Shown piece after piece: positions 46,491 through 55,114 of a stretch of 64,000 bases of DNA (its first letter is position 1; each line of letters opens with the position of its first letter). The translations under genes were made by a program, and so were the position numbers. Origin of the DNA: Pseudohalioglobus sediminis (GTDB lineage: Bacteria > Pseudomonadota > Gammaproteobacteria > Pseudomonadales > Halieaceae); NCBI RefSeq assembly GCF_008370495.1, contig NZ_VTUX01000006.1, positions 1-64,000 of the forward strand. The letters are read 5' to 3'. Below the pieces are notes generated by a model, which saw nothing but the letters and a program-made list of their open reading frames with translations, searched no databases and was not told the DNA's origin.

Positions 46491-46871
46491 ACCGCTCTTC
46501 TTGCCATGATATAGTCATGCAATATTGCCTCTCGGGAACCCTAGCATACTCTCCACTGTAGAAGCGGATAACGTGAACGTCACAACCGGCTAAAGGCCTC
46601 GACTTATTCCTCTATTGTCCTGCAAGGTTCTCAGTATGTCCCGGGCGAAGTAGCTAAATTGCCAACCGCTTCGCAATTCTTGTGCGCCGGAGTGGCATTC
46701 GACAGCTTCATTATTCTATAGTTGTGACTAGTGGGGTTTCAGGCCTACCTCCACACCGGTTGGTGCGTATTCCAGAGAAACTGTTAACTGGGTTAATCAT
46801 GGAAACGGCGTACATATTTCGTGCAGCCTGCACCAAAACTGACCTGTATGTTAGGCCAAGAATTAAGAATC
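46491..46871. other. Gene-free spacer
   Basis: About 380 bases between divergent genes. No coding frame, repeat or hairpin of note is seen. Promoters for both neighbours should lie here. Confidence 0.35.
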
Positions 46872-47852
46872 ATGAAATCACTAGTTCTCCAGTGCATCTA
46901 CTTTGCAGCTTTCTATGCGGGGATACTGGATTTATTCTACAGACGCAGAAAGACTCCTATTGTGATCACTTATCACAATATTATCCCCGATGATCTTTTT
47001 GACAAGAACGCCCAATTCATAGGGGGCGACCACAGAGTCTCTGAATTTGACGCGCATTTGTCCATTGTCAGCTCCAAGGTCAGTATCGGCAATCGTTGCA
47101 TTCCCGGAGAAGTATTGATCACCTTCGATGATGGCTACAAAAATAACAAACTTGTAGCCTGCCCTATTCTCAAAAAACACGGCGCATCTGCAACGTTTTT
47201 CATACCAGCGTGTTATTTCGAGTCAAGCGACATACTTTGGGTAGACACGATGCTGATGTGGCTATCGTACGTGCCCGACGGTGACTATGACATTCTGGAG
47301 CACAATTTCGCACTATCTAACAAGGCGAGCCGGAGCCAGGCATGGGAAGCGATATGGGAACGCTTGCTACAGGACTTTTCTTTGAAACAGCGCGTTCTCC
47401 TTGAAATGGAAGAACGCTATCCAGTCAACGCACTGGAAATTGACGATGAGTATCTTCGATTGCGTTTCAGCGCGCTGAACGAAGATGACCTATATGCCAT
47501 GATAGCTGAGGGCAACCAACTAGCCTGTCACTCTTACAATCATGACATCCTGTCCCGGTTGCCCCCTGCAGATTTGCAGTCCAACTTTGAAAAGTGCGAG
47601 CCGTACAGGGCCAAGTATAACGTTAACTGGTTCAGCTACCCTTTCGGGCGCGACGACGAAGTTTCAAGCCAAGTTGTCGAACTGTGCAAGACTCATGAGT
47701 ACTCGAAAGCTTTTATGAACATTAATCGCCCCAGCGACGATGTGCATAAGATACCCAGAATCAACATGCCCAATTCAACCAACAGGTATCTCATACATGC
47801 CAAGCTAAGCGGCTTCGAGGGTGCATTGAAAAGCGCTTTAAGGCTGGGTTAG
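46872..47852 (+). CDS. Polysaccharide deacetylase (NodB/CE4 family)
   Basis: A 326-residue protein from ATG 46872. The hydrophobic N-terminus (SLVLQCIYFAAFYAGILDLF) may anchor it to the membrane. NodB motifs follow: VITYHNI, LITFDDGYKNNK with the metal-binding DD, CHSYNHDILS with the HxxxH-like metal site, and WFSYPFGRDDEV. It would remove N- or O-acetyl groups, exposing amines that the sulfotransferases could then N-sulfate. Upstream in-frame ATGs at 46821 and 46848 are less plausible. Confidence 0.85.
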   Translation: MKSLVLQCIYFAAFYAGILDLFYRRRKTPIVITYHNIIPDDLFDKNAQFIGGDHRVSEFDAHLSIVSSKVSIGNRCIPGEVLITFDDGYKNNKLVACPILKKHGASATFFIPACYFESSDILWVDTMLMWLSYVPDGDYDILEHNFALSNKASRSQAWEAIWERLLQDFSLKQRVLLEMEERYPVNALEIDDEYLRLRFSALNEDDLYAMIAEGNQLACHSYNHDILSRLPPADLQSNFEKCEPYRAKYNVNWFSYPFGRDDEVSSQVVELCKTHEYSKAFMNINRPSDDVHKIPRINMPNSTNRYLIHAKLSGFEGALKSALRLG

Positions 47853-47887
47853 CAAAACAGACAGTCACCAGGCGCCAAAGCTTCCTC

Positions 47888-48991
47888 TCAAGTTGTCGTG
47901 GTCTCCATCAGTTTCAAATACTCTTCGGCAACGAGATCTGCGTTCCTTGCTATGGTGAATTCTTTCGCTCGATCTCTACCAGCTGACGACATACGTTCCA
48001 TGAGGTCGGGGTCATCCAGCAGTCTGATGACTTCTTTCGCCGCGCCAGAAGTGTCTAAACCCTTTACCAATACACCTTCGACGCCGTTTCTAATCAGCTC
48101 ACTTACAGCCGAACGCTCATCCATCGCTACCACAGGCACTCCTGCAGCTAATGATTCAGCCACTACGAGCCCGAAACCTTCATACCGGGAAGTAAACAGA
48201 CAAAGATTCAGTGAACCGATAATTTCGCGCGCATCTTTTCTGTATCCAAGGAAATGCACTGACTCTTCAAGTCCATAGCTTTCGACCAAAACCTGCATCT
48301 CTTCCTTGGCAGGTCCCTCTCCAACAACGATGAAAGCCACCTCGGGCCTCTCTGCATGAACCAGCCTTGCTGTCTCGATGAACAGATCAATTCCCTTGTC
48401 CGACGTCAGCCTGCCAACAAAACCGACCTTCTGCCCGACAGGCAAGTCAGACACAACTGTGCCGGCACGACATGCTTCAACGATATGGTCGTAATCTACC
48501 CCGTTGTGGATGACCTTGATCCTGCTGTGGATGGATGCATTTTCCGCGCACATCATATCCGCCATGTACTGCGAGATCGCGATGAACCGATCGATGTTCG
48601 AGCTAAGGTACTTATAGAAAAGCAAAGCCCCCCGATCTCGATTCAAGAGCCTGCCACCGTGTTCGGTGAACAAGACCGGCCCAGACTGAAACTTCAGCGC
48701 CAGCGCAAGTATAGCGTTGTTTGCATGGGTGTGAATTACATCGTAGTCATGCGCTTTCAATAGTTTCAGGATGCGCATCAGCGCCGAGGCATCAAGGCCA
48801 TTGCTCATCCCGACATAGTCGACACCTTTGCATAGCCCCGAAACCTCTTCCGACAGGGCTCCCGGTGTGCTGAGCACGATAACCCTGCTGGAAAATCTTT
48901 CTTTGTGAAAAGAAAGGAGATCAACAAGGTACCGTTGTATGCCCCCCTGCCCAAGGTCCCAGCAAATATGCAACACCTTCATCTCATTCAT
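47888..48991 (-). CDS. GT4-family glycosyltransferase
   Basis: A 367-residue GT-B enzyme. It has WDLGQGGIQRYLVDLL at the acceptor end, TEHGGR, the donor-binding core VGFVGRLTSDKGIDLFIE, VVGEGPAKEEM and the ExxxxxxxE region SRYEGFGLVVAESLAAGVPVVA. Candidate starts are ATG 48991, ATG 48982 and GTG 48997; none has a strong ribosome-binding site. It is convergent with the deacetylase gene. Confidence 0.9.
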   Translation of the reverse strand: MNEMKVLHICWDLGQGGIQRYLVDLLSFHKERFSSRVIVLSTPGALSEEVSGLCKGVDYVGMSNGLDASALMRILKLLKAHDYDVIHTHANNAILALALKFQSGPVLFTEHGGRLLNRDRGALLFYKYLSSNIDRFIAISQYMADMMCAENASIHSRIKVIHNGVDYDHIVEACRAGTVVSDLPVGQKVGFVGRLTSDKGIDLFIETARLVHAERPEVAFIVVGEGPAKEEMQVLVESYGLEESVHFLGYRKDAREIIGSLNLCLFTSRYEGFGLVVAESLAAGVPVVAMDERSAVSELIRNGVEGVLVKGLDTSGAAKEVIRLLDDPDLMERMSSAGRDRAKEFTIARNADLVAEEYLKLMETTTT

Positions 48992-49038
48992 CGCCACTCA
49001 AAAGGAAACAACTTGTCCGTAAACACCAGTCATCTGCA

Positions 49039-49965
49039 CTACTTCCTTGTTCGCCATGGCGCCAGGTCAACACCGAACTCAGCTTCGAGCCTCTGGTTGG
49101 CTTCGAAAAATCGAGGGGCAAGTTTTTCCACTTCAGTTCGCTCTGACTGGACTTTACTCGCTGCAGCTTGAGTCACGTTCACTTTACGGTAAAGCCAACT
49201 CAACGGACGCCTTAGCGCGGTGTTTGCGATATAGGGGCTGATTCGGCCTTTCAGGCGGTGCATGCCCTGCAGCTTCACGTTAGTGGACGCGTTCTTGACT
49301 TCAAACTCGTAGTCCCGATAGAACAGCGGGTCTATCCCCAGGTAGTCCGCTACCTGTTTCATGAAGCCCCGCTGATCACGTCTGAAATCTTCAAACAGGA
49401 ACACCCGAATGTTGTCCTCTCCGACAGCCTCCCGCCACTTCAGAAGAAAATCAACATAGCAACTCTGTTGTATCGCGTTAGAAAGGATATACCTGTCAGC
49501 AAATGGGCTATCTTTCGTGCCCATAAGTGCGAGAAAGTCACTGAACGAGATATCCTTATCAAGTATCGCCAGGTTGTTCTGAGCGAAGCGGTAGAGCGAG
49601 TAAACACGCTCCTCGGGACGCCTCAAAACGAAGAACACTTTTGGCCTTGTCGGCCACTCTGGAATGCTATGCAGAGGTGTCTCCTGGTAGAGGTAGTCGG
49701 GGGTAGCCTCCAGTTTGAGTCCATCGGCTGCATTCTGACAGTGAGAAAAAAAGTGCTCGTATCCTTGCCAACCCTGCAAGTGAACATTTCTATCAGGACG
49801 AAATACCGGATAGCCTTTATCAATTAAATAGTAAGTCTCTTTAACCGAAGAACTGCAGATCTCCGGGTGATCTTTGAGATGATCAAACACCGATGTAGTC
49901 CCACACTTCGGTGCACCGGCAAGTATTACCTGAGGTAAGTATCGATGCTCATTAGTGCTATTCAT
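49039..49965 (-). CDS. Sulfotransferase
   Basis: A 308-residue PAPS-dependent enzyme from ATG 49965; the frame extends to a TTG at 50016. The 5'-phosphate loop is ILAGAPKCGTTSVFDHL, then VFFVLRRPEERVYSLYRFAQ and IRVFLFEDFRRDQRG. It resembles sulfotransferases that modify polysaccharides. It is the fourth in the island and shares a strand with the flippase and glycosyltransferase genes. Confidence 0.88.
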   Translation of the reverse strand: MNSTNEHRYLPQVILAGAPKCGTTSVFDHLKDHPEICSSSVKETYYLIDKGYPVFRPDRNVHLQGWQGYEHFFSHCQNAADGLKLEATPDYLYQETPLHSIPEWPTRPKVFFVLRRPEERVYSLYRFAQNNLAILDKDISFSDFLALMGTKDSPFADRYILSNAIQQSCYVDFLLKWREAVGEDNIRVFLFEDFRRDQRGFMKQVADYLGIDPLFYRDYEFEVKNASTNVKLQGMHRLKGRISPYIANTALRRPLSWLYRKVNVTQAAASKVQSERTEVEKLAPRFFEANQRLEAEFGVDLAPWRTRK

Positions 49966-50038
49966 GATTACATCAATCCCGTTATGTCTCGTTACACTCA
50001 AGCCTGGATCGCACAAAATATGCGAACCACCTTTACCT

Positions 50039-51511
50039 TCAAGGCGTTGAGCCGCGTTGGTCAGGGCGTATCAGGGCCCTGACTTCCAGATAGGCCTGCT
50101 TTACCGTCGCATAACCAAAAATCATCACAAAGAAAGCATAAGCCAGGAAAAAAAGGAAACATTGCAATGCCAAATTGGCGAGTAAACTACCGGAATAGAT
50201 ATTCATATAGGTAGGCAGAAACTCAACAGACAACCAGCTTAGAACCAGGGCCACCGCTATACCCAAATACTGCCGAAGAATTACGGCGATGGGATAATCC
50301 AGAATATCAGCTATGTAATAGAACAACATGACACTGAATACCACGGAACCGGCGGCCCAACCAGCAGTGAACGCCTGCAAGCCATAGCTCGCCAGCAGTC
50401 CGCCAAGAAGGATACTCACAACCACCTGGACAGCGGTGGCCCGCAACAGGCTCCCGGGGTGGCCTTTTGCCTTTAGCAGTGGCTGAGCGAAAAAAGTCGA
50501 TGTTCTTGCCATGCCACCAACCGCGATAATTTGGCAAATTACACCAGCGTCACGCCACTTCTCACCAAACACAATGGCCGTAATGTCTTCACCATAAAAA
50601 ACAAAGAGGGCCATCACGGGAAAGCCAAAGAGCGCGATGACTCTGGCTACCGCTGCACTGCTTTCTACCAGGCGTTCAGTATTCGATTGTAAACGAGAGA
50701 AAGCAGACATTGTCACCTTGAGGATAACCACTCTGGTGATACCCAGAATCACCTCAACAAAGCGACGACCAACCACATAGACCCCCAAGGCACCGACACC
50801 GAAGAATTGGCCAATCAACAATCGGTCAATATTACTGCCAGCAAATTGCAATAAATTGATACCAACGATACGTGAGGCATATGTCCATATTTCCCCGAAC
50901 GCATGAAGAGAAAATCTGAGTTTTGGAAACCAACGTGTAACCCACCACAAGGTTATCCACTCTGCAAAGCGCTCGACCAGTTGTTGCGCCACCAGGCTCC
51001 AGACACCGTAACCATTGAGCGCCATCGTGATACCCACGACAGCACCGCTGCTTGTTGATATCCAACCGCGAATTGCCAGGCTTCGAAAAGACAGCCTGCG
51101 CATCAACAAGCCCTGCTGCACCCTGGAAAGTGAGAGCGGTATGATCCCTATAGCCAGACAATAGATAATGGGTTGCAGTTCAGGCTCACCACTCCAACTC
51201 GCAGCCAGGGGTGCAATGACAATAGAAAGTAAGATTGCAATAACACCGAGAATCACCGTTGCCCAATAGGCAGTATCTTTGTGCAGATCGGTCAAATCCT
51301 CGCGCTGGATAATCGCATCGGTAATCCCCATTCTTACAACGAGTTGTAAAAAGGCGATATATACGGAAGCGAGCGCAACCAATCCAAAGTCTTCCCGGCT
51401 CAATGCCCTGGCTAAAATCAGAAAAGTGGCAAACTGAACCACTCTGACACCGGCAGTTTCCGCCGTTGCCCAGATGACACCGGAAAGGACTTTTTTCCTT
51501 ATGCTCGGCAT
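50039..51511 (-). CDS. Wzx-type polysaccharide flippase (PST family)
   Basis: A 490-residue membrane protein with about 12-14 hydrophobic spans. The N-terminus KKVLSGVIWATAETAGVRVVQFATFLILARALSREDFG (here read in pieces) is the start of the WzxC/MurJ-like PST group. It would flip the lipid-linked repeat across the inner membrane before polymerisation. It lies beside the WecA-like initiating enzyme on the same strand. Confidence 0.88.
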   Translation of the reverse strand: MPSIRKKVLSGVIWATAETAGVRVVQFATFLILARALSREDFGLVALASVYIAFLQLVVRMGITDAIIQREDLTDLHKDTAYWATVILGVIAILLSIVIAPLAASWSGEPELQPIIYCLAIGIIPLSLSRVQQGLLMRRLSFRSLAIRGWISTSSGAVVGITMALNGYGVWSLVAQQLVERFAEWITLWWVTRWFPKLRFSLHAFGEIWTYASRIVGINLLQFAGSNIDRLLIGQFFGVGALGVYVVGRRFVEVILGITRVVILKVTMSAFSRLQSNTERLVESSAAVARVIALFGFPVMALFVFYGEDITAIVFGEKWRDAGVICQIIAVGGMARTSTFFAQPLLKAKGHPGSLLRATAVQVVVSILLGGLLASYGLQAFTAGWAAGSVVFSVMLFYYIADILDYPIAVILRQYLGIAVALVLSWLSVEFLPTYMNIYSGSLLANLALQCFLFFLAYAFFVMIFGYATVKQAYLEVRALIRPDQRGSTP

Positions 51512-51632
51512 TGAACAGACACAGAAATATGAATTTTCAGAGAAGATGCACCCGGGAATTGCAGTCGACAGTGCCGCCTGGTGCTTCCGGTCACTTTGTA
51601 CAGCGTGGACGTCTGCGACCAGCCGCAGAACG

Positions 51633-53261
51633 TCACAAATTAACTCCCGTCAGTAAAAGCGCGCATATAGATATAAAAATAAGCCTGTTTACCGCTTTTT
51701 CGCCCCGCGCGAGCACGTACTCACTGGTGTACAACAACACACATATCCGGAACGGCGCACTGATTACTTCTGATCCATCCCCAAATTCAACCACTAGAAG
51801 CGGTGTAAGTGCCACGATAAACAACGCAACCAAGAGGTCTTCTGTAGTCAGCCCGAAATACTTCTTCCGCGTAATTCTTATGGAAAGTAGTAGCAAGACC
51901 GTCATACCAACGAACAAAGCGTTGATAAGGAAGTCAAGTCGGCCATCGTCAACCGATATTGTCATACCCCAAACTATGAATATGGTCGTGGTATAGGAGG
52001 CTATGCGGCCAATAAGTTGCCGCAAGTTATTCGGCAGGATTAATACCGCTGCCAGCAAGATCGCCGCCCAGACAATAGCCACGTATATGATATTCGGGGA
52101 AAACGCTGTAGACGTGAGCGCGCCGAATGCGAAAAACAACGCAAGGAGCACGGTGAAGAAAACACCAGTATAAGGATGCAAGACACCCAGACGTCGAAAA
52201 ATTGCGACGCGTTTGTCTCGATCATCGGAAGAATCAAGCGGCCTTATCTTCCATTCACTCACGTTAGCGATATATATCGTACCAAGTGTCAAGACAGCAA
52301 AGGCCATGAAAGCGATCAAAACAAAAACATCACTCTCGTCACGTAAAAGATACGCACCAACGAGCAATATAGCCTGCAGCACATAGATGATAGCGACGAC
52401 CTCGTACTGGCTAAAACCCAGCTTGGCTACCTGGTGATGCAGATGTTCCTTGTCCGGACCGGCCAGCGGCAATTTCTTGTTGATGCGAACAGGTACGACC
52501 TGAAGAATATCCATTACCGGCAGCCCAAGTATCAGCAGCGGCATTAGACTTGTCATGGCACTGGTATCGCTCTGGCTAAGCGTGATAGCTAACCATGCGA
52601 CCGTAAAGCCGAGGAACTGACTACCGGCATCTCCCATAAATATCCGCGCCGGGTGGGTATTAAATCGCAAGAAACCCAATACAGCAGCCGAGACCGCCAC
52701 CGCGATGACCGCGACTGTCGTATGACCAGTTTGCAAGGCCAGAACAAAAATCAACGCAAGCGCCATCAAGGTTGTGCCTGCTGCCAGGCCGTCCATGCCA
52801 TCTGAGAAATTCACACCATTGATTACCCCCAGGACGAAAATGAAAGTAATGACATGAATAAGCCATGCGGGGACATCACTAAAAATGGGGAAGTCAGTCA
52901 CTACCATTCCGCCCGCCATGGCGATAACTACGCCAAGCGCTTGCCCGCCGATTTTCTGTATCGGACTCAGCTCCACCAGGTCATCAAGCAAGCCAAACCC
53001 TGCAATGACCATAGCAGCCAGGACATAACTGAAGATCGGCTCATCGGCCGGAAGCACGATAAGAACCGAGAGGGCGGCAGACAGGATGATTCCGAGGCCG
53101 CCACTGCGCGGAATAACGTTGCTGTGTATCTTGCGGGCATCGCCGGTTGGGTCATCAACCAGCCCCCAACGGGCTGAATTACGTATCAGAAAGGGGATGA
53201 ATACGAGAGATGAAAGTAGCGCAACGAGGAAACTATACGGATAGAGGTACTGGGCATCCAT
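51633..53261 (-). CDS. WecA/MraY-family phosphoglycosyl transferase with C-terminal extension
   Basis: A 542-residue polytopic protein. The first 340 residues are WecA-like: GLLDDLVEL, VNFSDGMDGLAAGT, and FMGDAGSQFLGF are the catalytic and metal-binding loops, followed by HLHHQ in the cytoplasmic loop. It would transfer a sugar-1-phosphate to undecaprenyl phosphate to start the repeat unit. The remaining 200 residues add about six more hydrophobic spans, with a cytoplasmic stretch RPLDSSDDRDKRVAIFRR between, beyond the usual WecA size. It lies three bases from the ATPase gene. Confidence 0.9.
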   Translation of the reverse strand: MDAQYLYPYSFLVALLSSLVFIPFLIRNSARWGLVDDPTGDARKIHSNVIPRSGGLGIILSAALSVLIVLPADEPIFSYVLAAMVIAGFGLLDDLVELSPIQKIGGQALGVVIAMAGGMVVTDFPIFSDVPAWLIHVITFIFVLGVINGVNFSDGMDGLAAGTTLMALALIFVLALQTGHTTVAVIAVAVSAAVLGFLRFNTHPARIFMGDAGSQFLGFTVAWLAITLSQSDTSAMTSLMPLLILGLPVMDILQVVPVRINKKLPLAGPDKEHLHHQVAKLGFSQYEVVAIIYVLQAILLVGAYLLRDESDVFVLIAFMAFAVLTLGTIYIANVSEWKIRPLDSSDDRDKRVAIFRRLGVLHPYTGVFFTVLLALFFAFGALTSTAFSPNIIYVAIVWAAILLAAVLILPNNLRQLIGRIASYTTTIFIVWGMTISVDDGRLDFLINALFVGMTVLLLLSIRITRKKYFGLTTEDLLVALFIVALTPLLVVEFGDGSEVISAPFRICVLLYTSEYVLARGEKAVNRLIFISICALLLTGVNL

Positions 53262-53264
53262 GCC

Positions 53265-54170
53265 TCACCCAACCATATCCAACAGATCTACAGACTTCTG
53301 TATTTTGACTTCTTCGCGCACGGTTTCTCGCGCGGGGTCGGTACCTATTCCGGGGCGATGTATACCGCCGATCTGTTTGGCCTGAACAACGTTAAGTACG
53401 ATGTCGAGATTAACCGTCTTCTTACCGAGTCCAAAAGCAACAACCAGTGCGCCATCACAGAGCGTATTGATTATGCGTGGAATACCCCCGCTGTAATAAT
53501 AGATCGCCATAAGTGAAGTCGCATCGAACAGATCGGGAGGTCCGCCCACCGCTTCAATACGGTAGTTGACATAACTCATACTTTCTAAAAGGTTAAGCGG
53601 CTCGAGGCGATATTCCGCCGATACCCTTTGTGCCAACTGCGACATGGAGGGATCGTAAAACTTGTCCAGTAATTCAGGCTGTCCTACCAGAATCACCTGT
53701 AGCAACTGGTTTTTATCCGCGTTGATATTGGTGAGAAGGCGCAGCGACTCCAGGTCAGACTTCGACATATTCTGCGCCTCGTCTACAATCACCAACGTGC
53801 GCTTGCCCTCGGCAGACTGCTCGATAAGAAAGTCCTGCAGCGTTTGCAGAAGCATTCCTTCGTCACTGGTGTCGACAGGTATTCTGAACGCATTAATAAT
53901 CCATTTGAGCAATGAACCGTAAGCGTCGTGCGGGGTGCTGATAAGCCCCAGCGTGATTTCTTCGTAGTCCGTGCGGCTGAGCAAGTGGCGAATGAGCGTT
54001 GTCTTGCCCGCCCCTACTTCACCGGTGATTACTGTAATTCCCACCTGCTCCAGCAGGCCGAACTCCAGCATGTTGTAAGCCTTCAGGTGGACACTGGAAA
54101 AGAAGATCGATTCCGCGTCAGGTATGAGAGAGAACGGCTTTTCGCTAAGCCCAAAAAAACTTGTATACAT
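53265..54170 (-). CDS. XrtA-system-type ATPase (ExeA family)
   Basis: A 301-residue AAA ATPase. It starts with the family opener MYTSFFGLSEKPFSLIPD, then Walker A TGEVGAGKTTL, Walker B LVIVDEAQNMS and sensor TNINADKNQLLQVILVGQPELL. It belongs to the ExeA group found in exosortase-A (PEP-CTERM) polysaccharide loci (TIGR03015-like). Its role in EPS export is not established. It lacks the C-terminal peptidoglycan-binding part of ExeA proper. Confidence 0.88.
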   Translation of the reverse strand: MYTSFFGLSEKPFSLIPDAESIFFSSVHLKAYNMLEFGLLEQVGITVITGEVGAGKTTLIRHLLSRTDYEEITLGLISTPHDAYGSLLKWIINAFRIPVDTSDEGMLLQTLQDFLIEQSAEGKRTLVIVDEAQNMSKSDLESLRLLTNINADKNQLLQVILVGQPELLDKFYDPSMSQLAQRVSAEYRLEPLNLLESMSYVNYRIEAVGGPPDLFDATSLMAIYYYSGGIPRIINTLCDGALVVAFGLGKKTVNLDIVLNVVQAKQIGGIHRPGIGTDPARETVREEVKIQKSVDLLDMVG

Positions 54171-54188
54171 CGAGTGGCACCAACCCCG

Positions 54189-55070
54189 CTAGCGCGCCTT
54201 GTTGAGCACAGTACCCAACAATTCTGTGTTCTTCAGTAGTTGCATACAGCGCTCAATCTCATCCGGATTGGTGCCGCCGTCTTCCACCACCAGTAGGCAA
54301 GCGTCCGTATTAGGCACGAAAACCATGGCGTCGTCGTTTCTCAGTAGCGGCGGCAAATCAAACACAACTATGCGGTCCCTGTATCGACCGACCACGTCTG
54401 CAAGAAAAGACATCATCTCTGGCGACGTGAGTAACTCTGAAGCATGATGCCCCTGCGGAAGACCCGGCACAACAACAAGCCGGGGATAACCAGGGTTTAT
54501 CAGTATATTTTCCAAAGGTTCCCCGTGCTGCAGATGGTCAACAATCCCTTTATCAACCTCTATACCCAGAGTTTTACAGACGCTAGGTTCGCGCAGGTCC
54601 AGATCGACGAGCATGACCGTCTGGTTCACCTCTTGCGAAATGCTTATTGCAAGATTTATGGCCGTCAGCGTCTTTCCAACATCTTCCCTGGGACCAGTTA
54701 CGGCGAGCGTGCTCCAACCGTTCAGGTTCATGCTGCTCAGTACCTGGCTTCTGAGCTGACGGTAGGCCTCCACCCGGGGATCATCCCTGTCACCGGCAAT
54801 TATGCGGTTTTCATTTAACAGCTCCTGCGGAGGCTCCACACATCGAGTTTTCTGGTACTCAATATTCTTGGGAGCGGCTTTTCTTCTCCTGGCTCCCCTC
54901 GTGCGTGCGTTCTGTGTGGAAGTGCGGGAGCTGTGCAACGGCCGCCTATCTGACGCAACATCAGAAGAAGCTTCATCATTTCCCCGCTTCTCTCCGGGAC
55001 TCCGCGTCTTGCCGATAGCTCCCTCACGCTGTTCGCGCGCCTTTTCGATTGCTTCTTGTAGATAATCCAT
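54189..55070 (-). CDS. CpsD/CapB-like tyrosine-kinase-family ATPase, XrtA type
   Basis: A 293-residue protein. The first 80 residues are polar and basic (linker with RGARRRKAAPK). The kinase-like P-loop domain has Walker A GPREDVGKT and Walker A' VMLVDLDLREPS, plus VVFDLPPLL. It resembles the tyrosine autokinase of exosortase loci (TIGR03018-like) that partners the chain-length regulator encoded upstream. The C-terminus ends LLGTVLNKAR and lacks the tyrosine cluster of classical BY-kinases. Confidence 0.85.
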   Translation of the reverse strand: MDYLQEAIEKAREQREGAIGKTRSPGEKRGNDEASSDVASDRRPLHSSRTSTQNARTRGARRRKAAPKNIEYQKTRCVEPPQELLNENRIIAGDRDDPRVEAYRQLRSQVLSSMNLNGWSTLAVTGPREDVGKTLTAINLAISISQEVNQTVMLVDLDLREPSVCKTLGIEVDKGIVDHLQHGEPLENILINPGYPRLVVVPGLPQGHHASELLTSPEMMSFLADVVGRYRDRIVVFDLPPLLRNDDAMVFVPNTDACLLVVEDGGTNPDEIERCMQLLKNTELLGTVLNKAR

Positions 55071-55114
55071 TGGCCTATTTCCCAGCGCTCAAATTCATTT
55101 GCCCGGCGTTACAA

